A DNA stretch of 34,175 nucleotides, from assembly GCF_000485595.1 (NCBI RefSeq), contig NW_014577508.1, forward strand, positions 135,152 through 169,326. Reading direction: 5' to 3'. The notes below the pieces were generated by a model. That model was not told the origin of the DNA. It did not search any database and saw only the letters and a program-made list of their open reading frames with translations. Positions 21,368-30,820 of this stretch are shown one piece after another. A program made the position numbers and the translations under genes. Position 1 is the stretch's first letter; the number at the start of each line of letters is the position of its first letter. This DNA is from Priapulus caudatus. Lineage: Eukaryota > Priapulida > Priapulimorpha > Priapulimorphida > Priapulidae.

Positions 21368-21579
21368 GTGAGTTTCTCATTGTCGGCGATTGCTGTGCGT
21401 GCGTGCATGAGAGTGCGTGCGTGCACGAGTCAGTGTGCGTTTCCGTGCGTGAGTGAGTACACGTGCGTGTTCGTGCGTGGATGTGTATATTTCGTTAGGC
21501 AGCAGAGCAGGCAGCCAGTCTGCGCTGTCTCAACCATCTGTGTCAAGTCCAACATGATATCCACGCTCGATGTGAGTGT

Positions 21580-22235
21580 GTACGATATACGTGATACGAA
21601 CCCGGCCCCCCCACTCAGTGTTATTTAGGGTACGCATATGCTCGTTCCCTCCCTTTGAAAACACCCCCTATCTCAGGACTGCCAAAATTTCTGAACCCCC
21701 CTTTCGCGGGCTTTTTGCGGGTTTTTCCTGCCTTGGAGAACCCCCTAAATCCGGAACACTACGTATAGACTGGTACCCGTTCGCCACCTTCACTCCGGTA
21801 CGTATCCTTCGCTACACTGACGTAGTGACGTTACTGTAGCGTGTGGAACTGTCGACCGGGTACCAGTCTACACTACGTAGTGTAGAGTTCAGTGAGCGAG
21901 GGGAACTAGGGAGCAATATTTTTATTTTTCAAAATGAAATAATCCTGAATGAGCTTTCAAAACTAGCAGGAATTTCAGGAATTTGATCCCGGGATTTGAT
22001 AAAGTTTTCTATGATATTCAAGATGAAAGAGAGAGAGAGGGAAAACACCCCCTTGTTAAAGAAATCTCCGGGTGAAAAGTCAAATACACCCCCTTTTTTA
22101 CAATTCTTGGGCCGGATTTTGTCGCGCGAAAAATACCCCTTTACCGGAAATTTTGGGAACGCGCATGCGGTCCTTCCGACCTCGGAGTGGGGAGGGGGGG
22201 GGCCGGGGATACGAATATAGGATACGAGTGTAGCA
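21580..22235. mobile_element. Possible inverted-repeat element in gene B intron
   Basis: GATACGAACCCGGCCCCCCC near 21593 is mirrored by GGGGGGGGCCGGGGATACGA near 22194, and GAGTGTA flanks both outer sides. GAAAACACCCCC recurs inside. The ends are imperfect, so the boundaries are approximate. Confidence 0.45.
21757..21883. repeat. Imperfect palindrome of about 125 bp
   Basis: CACTACGTATAGACTGGTAC is mirrored by GTACCAGTCTACACTACGTA. The centre contains a second inverted pair, CGCTACACTGACG against CGTTACTGTAGCG. It may be a hairpin MITE or part of the larger element around it. Confidence 0.6.
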
Positions 22236-22689
22236 GACACATTCATGATACTATGCATGTCTGTACTGTGGCGATCACACGTGTAATATCTCAGATATCA
22301 GTCCCCTTTGTTTGGTAAGGAAATGATTAGCCTCATTTTAAAATACTGATGAAACAGAAAATTCAGTGGTATAATAGTTCAATTGTGCCCTTGAGCAAGG
22401 CACTTTCCCCTGATTTGCTTCAGTCAAACCTTGCTGTAAGAACGGGTTTATTTTGCCGGCGAAAGGCTCAGTTCACCCACAAAACAGTGAGTAGCTTGTG
22501 CCCCATGATTTGAGCTCATGATTAAATTGTTCAAAGTACGCAAACATTAATCGTCAGTGAATCGAGTCACGAATCGATATAGCGAGCCAACACACACACT
22601 TGCGTTGTTCATCGTAGTTTGCCGATGTGTGGCCAACGAGTTTGAGAGATCGATTGCTTAATGTGAGGTTTCTCCACTACATCTTCCAG

Positions 22690-22902
22690 GAGAAGCTCGA
22701 ATCTCCGCACCTGGCAGCACAGGAGCAGCGGCAAGATCCGAACGTGTCCATTGAGGGCAGGAGCGGTGGCGGCCCCGGCAGAGGCGGAGGACGTGGTGGC
22801 GGCGGCGGCGGCGGCGGCGGAGGAGGTGGCGGAATGGCCGCAGATAACGATCACACGACGCTGACACCACTCATGCCTGTCATGCAGTGGCAGGACTGCT
22901 GA
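22690..22902 (+). CDS. Gene B terminal exon (Gly-rich C-terminus)
   Basis: The acceptor CATCTTCCAG is followed by GAG at phase 0, matching the phase-0 end at 21367. The exon gives 70 residues: EKLESPHLAAQEQRQ, a Gly/Arg run with a 13-Gly tract, then LTPLMPVMQWQDC and a TGA. The first-choice reading is that translation ends here. The TGA is followed by C and by 52 further in-frame codons, described separately. Assignment to gene B rests on strand, order, phase and the open frame starting at the acceptor; no domain is recognised. Confidence 0.62.
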   Translation, partial: EKLESPHLAAQEQRQDPNVSIEGRSGGGPGRGGGRGGGGGGGGGGGGGMAADNDHTTLTPLMPVMQWQDC

Positions 22903-23061
22903 CACATGCCTGTACCTGCGTACCACAACTTCAGTCTCATCTTCAGACCCGGTCCGTGGTCGGAAACCAGCTTCAACAATGCCCAGAGGACGTGGCCAGA
23001 AACTGGCTACGACTACGGGCCACGGAATTGGCCCACTACTAGGTACGATAATCGGCCATGA
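22903..23061 (+). other. In-frame extension after the gene B stop (possible readthrough region)
   Basis: After TGA-C at 22900-22903 the same frame stays open for 52 codons to a TGA at 23059-23061. From about 22957 it has three repeats of about 12 residues: PWSETSFNNAQR, TWPETGYDYGPR and NWPTTRYDNRP. Synonymous differences between units (ACC/ACT, GAC/GAT, CCA/CCC) look protein-like. A stop-codon readthrough product, an alternative C-terminus reached by unseen splicing, or an old coding end after a recent stop would all fit. Confidence 0.4.
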
Positions 23062-24290
23062 TATATAGCAACATAAGCGCGCAAGCCAGCGCGTACGTGC
23101 ATACAACAACAGGGGATATGTGCGGTTATATATTGAGAGTCCAGAATTCCGAAAGAGCATTACTTAGTTCAGGCCTCAGAAGTTATGGTACACAGTTACA
23201 GAAACGTAAATTGTATGGATTTGTATGAAATTGTGAGCAGCTCTAGATCTGTTTTAGACTATATAGGTTGCAGTGTGTCTAGGTTTAGAAACTAGGTTTC
23301 ACATATGTATTCGAAAACGTTGAGTAGGATAAGTCACTATACAGTATTATGCCATGTTATTATTCAAACCAGTCGTTAGCTTGAATTACATAACAATGAA
23401 GAAAGGTTTATCGATACTAACTTCTGTACCTCAACCGTGTCATTTTAAAATCTGTGCATCTGTCGGCACATCGAACACGGACATATCTGTTTCATATACA
23501 TTTGTGCAGATGAAGTGTGAGAGTGCGTTGCAGCTCTCCCCCTCCCTCCCTCCCTAGCCCTCTCTCTTTCTCTCTGTCTAGTTTCCTTTTCCTCATTGTT
23601 AGTCCTGGAAATTAGTTATACATAGACGTTCTAAAGGGGCTGTCTAAAATGCGTTAGAATTGGCTGATGTCATTCATCTGATCATACGCCCACATAAACT
23701 AAACTGTATAAACGAAGTCGATGTTTCCATTGTAACATCAGTATCACACTGTCTTGAGAACTGCTGGAAATTTGTTTATGAATTGCCAGTTTGAGTTCAC
23801 GACTCTACATGTGATTTTGTACGACGTTATTGCAACTGTCTCCAGTAATTCAGATTCCAATTTTTTAAATAAAACAAGTAATCCCAGCAGTTGATCATCA
23901 GGTGTGGCAAAGCTATGTATCAACATAGCAAGGGGCATTATTATGGTGTCTGGTACTAACGGTTGATCCGTCTAGTATGTTCTTCGTGCTGTAATTAACA
24001 TGCTGCGTAGAATCATGTCATACTATACTACGCTTTTATTTTTGCCTTTGTTTATAATTCATATATAATATTCAATGGATAACGTGCAAGCATGAATTGT
24101 GCATACTTATTTGCCTTGCTGGCATAGTATGTAAAAGCTTCATTCTCTGTTTATGTGTTTGTATAAAATGCTGCCTACTGTACACGTTATATATTCTATA
24201 GTATGTATAATTATATATTATATAGTATATATAAGATGCTGTTGCTGCAGCAGTTTTATATTCGTAATTGTATCATCGATGACTTAATTT

Positions 24291-24296
24291 AATAAA
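24291..24296 (+). promoter_or_regulatory. Candidate poly(A) signal of gene B
   Basis: Canonical AATAAA about 1.4 kb after the first stop. Assignment by position only. Confidence 0.4.
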
Positions 24297-25193
24297 CTTT
24301 CATATCATGTTCAGCAAACTTAACTTATGAAACTCTGAAGAAAGTACTTCTCGTACAGTAATATCTAAGCGTGATGAATTGCTTTGCTGCTAAACATGTG
24401 GCAGACCTGCGATATACAATTATGTGCATATATACATATATTTGCGCATTTACATGGCATTAGAAAAGGTATAGACATGGATCTTACACAGTTATTATGC
24501 AGAATAAATCTAGGTTAAAAACAATGAACTTGTAAGCATTGACTGCATGAGTGGTTATGTGTATTTGTTTCATGTGAGATTATTTTTTTCACTCCTGTTT
24601 TAATTATTTCTACATCTATAAAAATTACGTGATTACCACTGAGCATGTTGAGAGATCACGTGTAGATAGTTTGATGTTGCGATAACACGTCGTGATTATA
24701 GGTTGACAAGTTTGTGGCAAAAGAATACACAATCAAAATACTTGTGTCACTTAATGTTATTGGCTGGTGTATGCAAGTCTTTTACGTCCATCCTGTTTTG
24801 GTGATTGAATAGAATAGAGTATATGCATGAACTCATAAATTATGGCAGAATATGTTTCACGTGAACTTTTTAATTCAATCTCACCATTTTTATAACCAGT
24901 ATAAGTTTATGCTGATGTTGAAGCAACAGATGTGAGCATTTTTACTGGCACACAGTTGATGTCTTACACAACTATTAGTTATAAAACCACAGATATCACA
25001 GTAAATGTTACTCCCAACAGAAATACTCTCACGTTATAATTCCAATATACATTTGTATCTACACATGTTATAGGTGCCACATACAGTCGAGTGCTATCAG
25101 CGATCGTCATGGCTGCTCTACACTCGCAGAAATTTTGCAAGATGAATAATTTGACCTACACAATTATAGTTCAAAGCTCTGTGATTGCACACA

Positions 25194-25199
25194 TTTATT
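25194..25199 (-). promoter_or_regulatory. Candidate poly(A) signal of CHID1
   Basis: TTTATT on the + strand is AATAAA on the - strand, about 100 bases past the CHID1 stop, a typical spacing. Confidence 0.55.
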
Positions 25200-25300
25200 G
25201 TTAATTAACAAGTTGACATTTCGACCCACACGTTGTTACACATCTTGACCCACAAGTTTATGGTCTCTGCGCTATAAGCAACCTAACCTGGTATCGCAGT

Positions 25301-25445
25301 CTACAGGAGATCGTAAAAGTAATCTAGACCTTGCCCGATCTCCCATATGGACAAACCAGTGCCAAGTGAATTTATCAGCTCAATCCTCTGCTGTACGGAG
25401 AATAGCGTTGGGTAAAAGACCAAGTGCTCGCCCGAACCTTCAGAA
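25301..25445 (-). CDS. CHID1: CHID1 terminal exon
   Basis: The acceptor TTGCAG precedes TTCTGAAG. One base completes the Arg codon from the previous exon, then 47 residues ([14 protein letters not shown] ... [16 protein letters not shown]) and TAG follow. The last 15 residues are almost those of vertebrate CHID1. Confidence 0.95.
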
Positions 25446-28400
25446 CTGCAAGCAATCACAAACCACGCCTATATTAGTCACGGCTTCTAAATGGTTGAGA
25501 AATTGCTACGCTGCATGCGTACTGCCGAGTTACCCATAAACACCTGACAAACTGCATACCTACATATTGGCCCTACGAATCAAATGATGTTCACGGAATT
25601 GAATGTCACTAAAAATATATAACCTGGGGCAAATTCACAGATTCTCCAAGCAATTAAAGGAGCCCATTGAGAGTTCTAAGTAACTAAGTAACTAAGTAAC
25701 TAAGTAACTAAGTAACTAAGTAACTGGCCTGGGTTTGATCGTGTAATGAAATCACTCCAGTGCAAAAGCGTAGCACTTCTTATCTGGTGTCAAGTATATA
25801 TCACGCCAACATATTCTGAACAAAACTAATAAAACTGGGTTCATTTAAAACAGAGATTGAATTAAATTCGCCAGAAAATTGCTAGATGGTGTAGGGGTCA
25901 AAGAGTAGGATCAAAGAGATTACCAAGCTCTCTTTTTCTCATGCCTAATGCACCTGCTGCAAGTAAAGCTTACCGATATCTGAAATAGTGTTCAGCCGAG
26001 GCCTCCTCCCATTCTAGTTTCGGCTTGTATTTGTGCAGAATTTCGATGTATCTGTGCAACAAAACATGGAACATGTTTAGTTCAAAACAGTAGGGCATCG
26101 GGTCCGACTATCAGCCCCATTCACAATCCAAATGGAGGTTTAAAATTAAAAATTTGGAAGCAGGTATTAATCTTATTTTCACAGTTGAGCTGTATATTTG
26201 TCACAATGGACACAATTTTTCATAAAACGTCTTGTTTAGTAATTTCACAAAAAAATGATAATTTAAAACTGTTTTTATATTCCATTCATAGTAAGACTAC
26301 CTCAATGTAAAATGCAAATCAAGGGTTTATCATTTTAAAAGAAGGCATTTTCTATATCACCTCTGCATATCATCCTGCCCCAAATTTGAAAACTAGTTTC
26401 TCAGAAAATAAATGATCAGTTACTAGACACAATTACCTAATAAAAGAACATACATGTAAACAGTAGGATATCAATCTACAGGCAATTGCAGATGGTGTAA
26501 TAACATAATGAGTGATGTCGGTTTGATTATCACTCTATAACCCCTTGTGAATTGCACTTCTATAATTCACCTGTTGCCGATTATGGCTTCTCCTTGACTG
26601 GAAGAGTAATCATTCCCATAAAAGTTGAGCCCTAATAAGATTTTTCTCCTCCAGGGAGATTCTGCATCAGGGCACAATGACTGCACACACTGACTTGCCC
26701 AATACAATGGACTGTTTGGTCCAGGCCTGGAAAATGAAATGACAGGGCTAATGAATCGATGCCAAAGTTTACTAGTTAAACAGAAACCTAGCAAGACAAT
26801 TGCAATTATATAATTATACCCTAACCTCCCTTTATCAGAGGTCCCAAGTTGGGAAAATCCAAGAAAGGGATCACTTGTGATAATGGTCCATCGCCGTTTT
26901 TTCGTGGTGCGCAAAAACAGGGAAAAAGTTGTGGCGGGCTGCGACATGTGTTTGTCGCGGTGCATCACCATTTTTTATAAAGTATATACATGTAAAATAA
27001 AATGCAAATTTATTGTGAAAACAAACGTGTTTGATTCCAGCGAACAATAAAGGGCCACAAATATCAAAGTACATCAACAACCACGGCAAATTTAGTAATT
27101 TACTGATGTAAATTTAAATATGGCTGAAAAATGTGACGACTGGGACTTTCGCTTAGAACCACCTTAGCTTTGAAAGTAAATACAGAAATGACCTTTAACC
27201 CACACGTATTTATAAGTCATCCTTAGTGAGTGGTAATTAAATCTGACGCAATTGACCTATCACTTACTTGCCGGGATGTGAATAGTCATATGTCATAAGG
27301 CTAAAAGCATCCATGTGTGGGGCAAGTCTATCAAAGTCTGCCTTTACAAACATGCCTTTCCTACCACTAGAAAAAAAAGAGTTAAAACCTGTTTAGCTTA
27401 TTATCAAGAGCGTATAAAGAAGGAGAGTGTACAACGGTGAAATGCTGAAACCATGTTGCAGTATTAGTCGAATTAATAAACTTTGCCCGTTTTATTTTGA
27501 CGATTCTTTGCGGTATTATTGATCAGCTGTCCTACCTTGCTAATATAAAACAAACTGCTTGTCACTACGATGCCCCTACGCTGAGATAATGATCGGTGAA
27601 AATCCGGTATTTTTGCCGAAAACCGACTTGAGATCCCTGTTTGCTGCGACCCTCTCTCGCTTTGTGACCAGTGTGTTGCTTCCGGTCGCCGCTGTGTAGC
27701 GCCATGGTAGCGCTGACTCATTACGTCAGTACTAAAGAGTTTACTACATCCAGCGTGAGGTGGGCACAGGTGGGGGTCATCACTATGGCAATCAATAACA
27801 GATGTCATTAATTCCATTTGTCAATCATTGAGGGAAACACGCGAGGTTTCCCGAAGTTATCTCAAAGCGAGAGACAGTCGCAGTCAGCAGGTATCTCGAG
27901 TCGGTTTTCGGCGAAAATACCATATTTTCCCAGCTCATTATCTCAGCGTAGGGGCATCGTAGGGACATGCGGTTTGTTTTATAAAAAGGTAAGACAGCTG
28001 ATCAATAATACTGCAAAGAATCGTCAAAATAAAACGGGGGAAGTTTATTAATTCGACTAATACTGCAACATGGTTTCAGCATTGCAGCATGGTTTCAGCA
28101 TTTCACCGTTGTACGCTCTCCTTCTTAATACGCTCGTTATTATATATATACAAAATATGCTTCTAATGAAAAATTCATTACCTGAAAGGGTCACAATATA
28201 TAATTATATATGACACTATGACTAAGATTGAATATTACACTTTGCAAATAAATATATGATGAGAAAGCAGTAAATTTATTTTACCTGGGGATTCACATCA
28301 TTTACAGATAACTCTACACATCTACTTACTTGAACATGTGAACGAGTGAGACAGGCATGACATATAACTAGATTTACCCCTGATAGGTAGCAGGTGGTAT

Positions 28401-29348
28401 GACAAGGATGATTTCCATATCTTCATTATGAAGTGCTTCAGCCATATGTACCAGAACATCAGATATTTCACTGAAATATACATTCAAATATAAGTTTACA
28501 GATTGACTGTCTGTGATACCACAAACAACTGATACTACAGACATTGTGTTTATATTTGGTCTTGGTACATATATTCAGTGCCCAAATTAAAAAAATGTCT
28601 TTAATTGATCATAATAATTAATAAAGTAATCATGTTATAAGTGTAACCTATTATCACTATTACCCATTTTTGTACAATTTATATAACAACATACCTTTTA
28701 TAATTTCCTCCAAGCTGGCTCCAAACTTCAATAACTACGCCATCAAAGTTATGCTTCTAAAATGGATATAAATACATTATTAGATGAGCTACGATGGTAT
28801 ATTTAAACACTAAAACTAATAACATTTTTCATTGACTGTGAGAAGTAATGTTATGATATATAACAATCAAATTAAACACTATAAGATAATACTATGAGGC
28901 TAACAGATTTAAAGCTAGATTTATCTATTACTTTGAGTAACTTGATGAGTGTATCCACCATTTTTGCCTGAATTCCTGGATCAGCAAATACAGCCTGATA
29001 GTCAGGTAGGCTCCAACCATCGAACAAAACTCTAGGAACTGCAATCATGAATAAAAAAAGGTTTTATACATCTCAATGCATAACACTGAATACTATGGGG
29101 CTATGCTTTACTAAACCAGGTAAACACACTCAATATCTACTAATATCCTAAACCTATGTACATACTACTGCCTGATTTTATCTGTTTGTCCAATTGAATA
29201 CATTTTCCCAAATTGTACACTATTTTCCTATTAGATATCTATTATTGATAAGTATATGATCCAACCAATATGAGATTTTTTGAGGTTTTTTGGAAGTTAT
29301 ATTTACCAATGTATGTTTTCCTGGATTTCTTGACATCTGCCATCCATC
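25301..29348 (-). CDS. CHID1: Chitinase domain-containing protein 1 (CHID1/SI-CLP), 3' eight exons
   Basis: Eight exons on the - strand join without a phase conflict: 29348-29307, 29038-28932, 28756-28695, 28470-28378, 27366-27268, 26726-26571, 26051-25974 and 25445-25301, giving about 260 codons and a TAG. The chain follows vertebrate CHID1 throughout: [90 protein letters not shown], and the terminus [20 protein letters not shown]1 is a secreted/lysosomal GH18-fold lectin-like protein that binds the scavenger receptor stabilin-1 in mammals. As in the human protein, the GH18 catalytic motif is not intact: the Glu of FDGxDxDWE is replaced by Trp in FDGVVIEVW, so it should bind sugar but not cut chitin. 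About 130 N-terminal residues, including the signal peptide, are missing and should lie to the right. It is convergent with gene B. Confidence 0.95.
25676..25725. repeat. 8-bp tandem repeat (TAACTAAG)n
   Basis: About six head-to-tail units in the last CHID1 intron. Confidence 0.95.
25974..26051 (-). CDS. CHID1: CHID1 exon ([11 protein letters not shown])
   Basis: 78 nt, acceptor TTGCACAG, donor GTAAGC. It encodes [20 protein letters not shown] and then HYFRY, matching the RYIQTL ... SEHFFEYK segment of human CHID1. It was too short to show as an isolated open frame. Confidence 0.93.
26571..26726 (-). CDS. CHID1: CHID1 exon ([10 protein letters not shown])
   Basis: 156 nt, acceptor CATTTTCCAG, donor GTGAAT. 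It encodes [17 protein letters not shown] and [13 protein letters not shown], a core beta-strand of the GH18 barrel in this family. The longer open frame extending to 26971 is intron read-through. Confidence 0.95.
27268..27366 (-). CDS. CHID1: CHID1 exon ([12 protein letters not shown])
   Basis: 99 nt between the acceptor TTTCTAG and the donor GTAAGT. It encodes [18 protein letters not shown] and [14 protein letters not shown], matching human GMFTHKEFEQLAP and [10 protein letters not shown]. Open in the left copy; its duplicate has one extra base. Confidence 0.95.
27408..28135. mobile_element. 728-bp fold-back element in a CHID1 intron
   Basis: The arms are about 250 bp, from GAGCGTATAAAGAAGGAGAG to the inverse CTCTCCTTCTTAATACGCTC, and differ by small changes. 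The right arm has an extra 20-bp repeat (GCAGCATGGTTTCAGCATT). Both arms read outward into similar open frames ([10 protein letters not shown] ... [11 protein letters not shown]), which follows from arm homology; no transposase is recognised. Flanks contain TTATTAT on both sides but offset by one base, so the target duplication is unclear. Confidence 0.8.
28378..28470 (-). CDS. CHID1: CHID1 exon (VIPPATYQG)
   Basis: 93 nt, acceptor ATATTTCAG, donor GTAAAT. It encodes [19 protein letters not shown] and [11 protein letters not shown], matching human THLAEALHQA and LLVIPPA. Confidence 0.94.
28695..28756 (-). CDS. CHID1: CHID1 exon (FDGVVIEVW)
   Basis: 62 nt, acceptor CATTTTAG, donor GTATGT. It encodes [20 protein letters not shown], the region of the degenerate GH18 active-site motif. 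Confidence 0.94.
28932..29038 (-). CDS. CHID1: CHID1 exon (VPRVLFDGW)
   Basis: 107 nt, acceptor GATTGCAG, donor GTAATA. It encodes [17 protein letters not shown] and [14 protein letters not shown], matching human VPRLLFEDWTYDDF. Confidence 0.94.
29307..29348 (-). CDS. CHID1: CHID1 exon (GWMADVKK)
   Basis: 42 nt, acceptor TATATACAG, donor GTAAAT. It encodes [13 protein letters not shown] and is the most 5' exon found in the window. The next upstream exon, expected to encode the F-T-H-I-S-P-V-W region, was not seen between 29349 and 31633. Confidence 0.88.
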
Positions 29349-30157
29349 CTGTATATACATACATACAGAGGAAATATTGTATTGGTGAAAAAATCACACA
29401 CCACTCAGCTAATGTAACAATTAAAGAGGTACACCAGCCTAGAATAATTTACTAAAACGAAATGTTCTCAGTCTGTTGTGTGCAACTGAAAACTAGATTC
29501 GCATATAACTTTATCAGAGAAGCACAAATAGTGGCACCATTGGCGTTTTAAGCAAATTATCATCGACAGCTTTTAAAACAAGTGTAAATTTGCACTGTGA
29601 TTGTCTGAAAATGCTATACAAATTTATCCAATTGCTATGCAAAATTTATTTTGTATCGCACATTTGCTATGCAAATTTTTGGCTGGAAATTGTTCCCTGA
29701 AGAAGAAGGTCGAGGAGGAGGGTAGAAGGTGGTGAGGGAGGGGATCTATGGTCTCTTGCAGAAACTCTACTACGGTATAGTGCGTATAACGCGTCTACAA
29801 TATAATTATATCCGTTTACATTTTGTAATTTTGTTTTATTATACTTTTAATGTGGGGTTCTTTGGTGAGAAATTGTTATTTGTGTAAGCCTATAAATATG
29901 CATGCTCTCGAACTTATTTTTCTATTCTTATGCAATATAGTTGTGCAGTATTGAAGTAAAAAGTACAGTTAAAAATTTTGGTTGATTTTAGACTAAATGT
30001 TGGATTCTTTTTTCATGTAATAAAATGACTTTGTACACAAGTATATCGTACGTCTTATACTGATTATAATAAATATGCACAAAAATGATTTTGTAACCCA
30101 TGTACACCCAAGATATCATACGTTTAATTGAGATAGAGGAGGACGGAGAGAAGTGGA

Positions 30158-30661
30158 TCAATTCGATAGATCCACACTGCGGATCGCAGTGGAAAAGATT
30201 GAAAATTTGCAATTTACCAAAGAGGAAGGCAGGGAATTCCAATACGGAATAACAGAAACAAAGAAGCTAAACTTAAAAGGATCCTTAGAAGATAGCACGT
30301 ACCGAAAACAGTGATCACGCTCAGATGATCGAGTGCAGCGAATAGGCTTCATTAAGCAAGAGGGAATTCCATTTTTCATCTTACCATGATAAATTTTATA
30401 GAAAGTTATAAGTTTAGAATGAAGAAAGCGGACACGAAGAGGAAGCCAATTAAGTCGAGCCAAAACAACATCAACATTCTCATCATAGTTTCTGGATACC
30501 CATCTCGCAGCTTTATGCTGAATGGCATTCAATTTAGAGCAGTTCTGAAGTGTATAGGGGCACCAGCCTGGCGAAGCATATTCTAATATGGGAAGAACCA
30601 TAGTTTTATAAGCCAGGGACCGAGTTTTAAAATCGGCAAAGCCAAGATTACGTCGTAACAT
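30158..30661 (-). mobile_element. 5'-truncated non-LTR retrotransposon (reverse transcriptase C-terminus)
   Basis: A 167-codon open frame carries the C-terminal, post-catalytic part of a non-LTR reverse transcriptase: LAYKTMVLPILEYASPGW, a Q-H-K-A-A-R-W-V segment, LNWLPLRVRFLHSKL and FYKIYHGK. This pattern is typical of Jockey/CR1-type LINEs. The catalytic Y-x-D-D part and the endonuclease are absent, as expected for 5' truncation. It has no internal stop, so insertion may be fairly recent. It lies in the same orientation as CHID1. Confidence 0.88.
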
Positions 30662-30671
30662 ATATCAAAAG

Positions 30672-30820
30672 ATCGAGAAATACATATCATACTTTTACAA
30701 TAAATTCTGAATTAATAAATATCGAGACATATACATATCATACTTTTACAATAAATTCTGAATTAATAAATATCGAGACATATACATATCATACTTTTAC
30801 AATAAATTCTGAATTAATGA
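30672..30820. repeat. 51-bp tandem repeat, about 2.9 copies
   Basis: Near-identical units (TACATATCATACTTTTACAA starts at 30681, 30732 and 30783) directly beside the truncated 5' end of the retrotransposon. Confidence 0.93.

Larger units (their letters stand above)
21368..22689 (+). other. Gene B last intron (phase 0)
   Basis: Phase 0 on both sides, donor GTGAGT and acceptor CATCTTCCAG. It holds GTGC-rich simple sequence (21400-21480), an inverted-repeat element at about 21580-22235, a palindrome at 21757-21883, and a stretch at 22383-22410 (GCCCTTGAGCAAGGCACTT) of a kind common in interspersed repeats of marine animals. Confidence 0.65.
23062..25300. other. Gene B 3' UTR and convergent intergenic region
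   Basis: AT-rich sequence between the end of gene B (+) and the stop of CHID1 (-). AATAAA at 24291-24296 and at about 24504 are candidate gene B poly(A) signals. No conserved coding sequence or clear transposon was seen. Confidence 0.55.
27002..29487. repeat. Left copy of a 2.5-kb direct duplication (CHID1 exons)
   Basis: Matches 31634-34175. It carries five intact CHID1 exons and the fold-back element. The copies are 4.63 kb apart and the right one runs off the window. Confidence 0.95.

Noticed and set aside
20356-21456. Long Pro/His-rich open frame across the minisatellite and homeodomain exon
   Set aside because: It is in a different frame from the homeodomain. The 45-bp repeat is open in several frames at once, so openness is a composition effect.
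22609-23160. 183-codon antisense frame opposite the gene B terminal exon
   Set aside because: The sense strand has an acceptor, matched phase and continuity with the homeodomain exon. The antisense frame is Ala/Arg-rich and has no recognisable domain.
26567-26971. 134-codon frame taken as one protein
   Set aside because: Only 26571-26726 matches CHID1. The rest lies upstream of a good acceptor at 26727 and is intron.
27473-28051. Two related frames (minus 27473-27817, plus 27818-28051) as a bidirectional gene pair
   Set aside because: They are the two arms of one fold-back element; their similarity follows from arm homology and no known domain is present.
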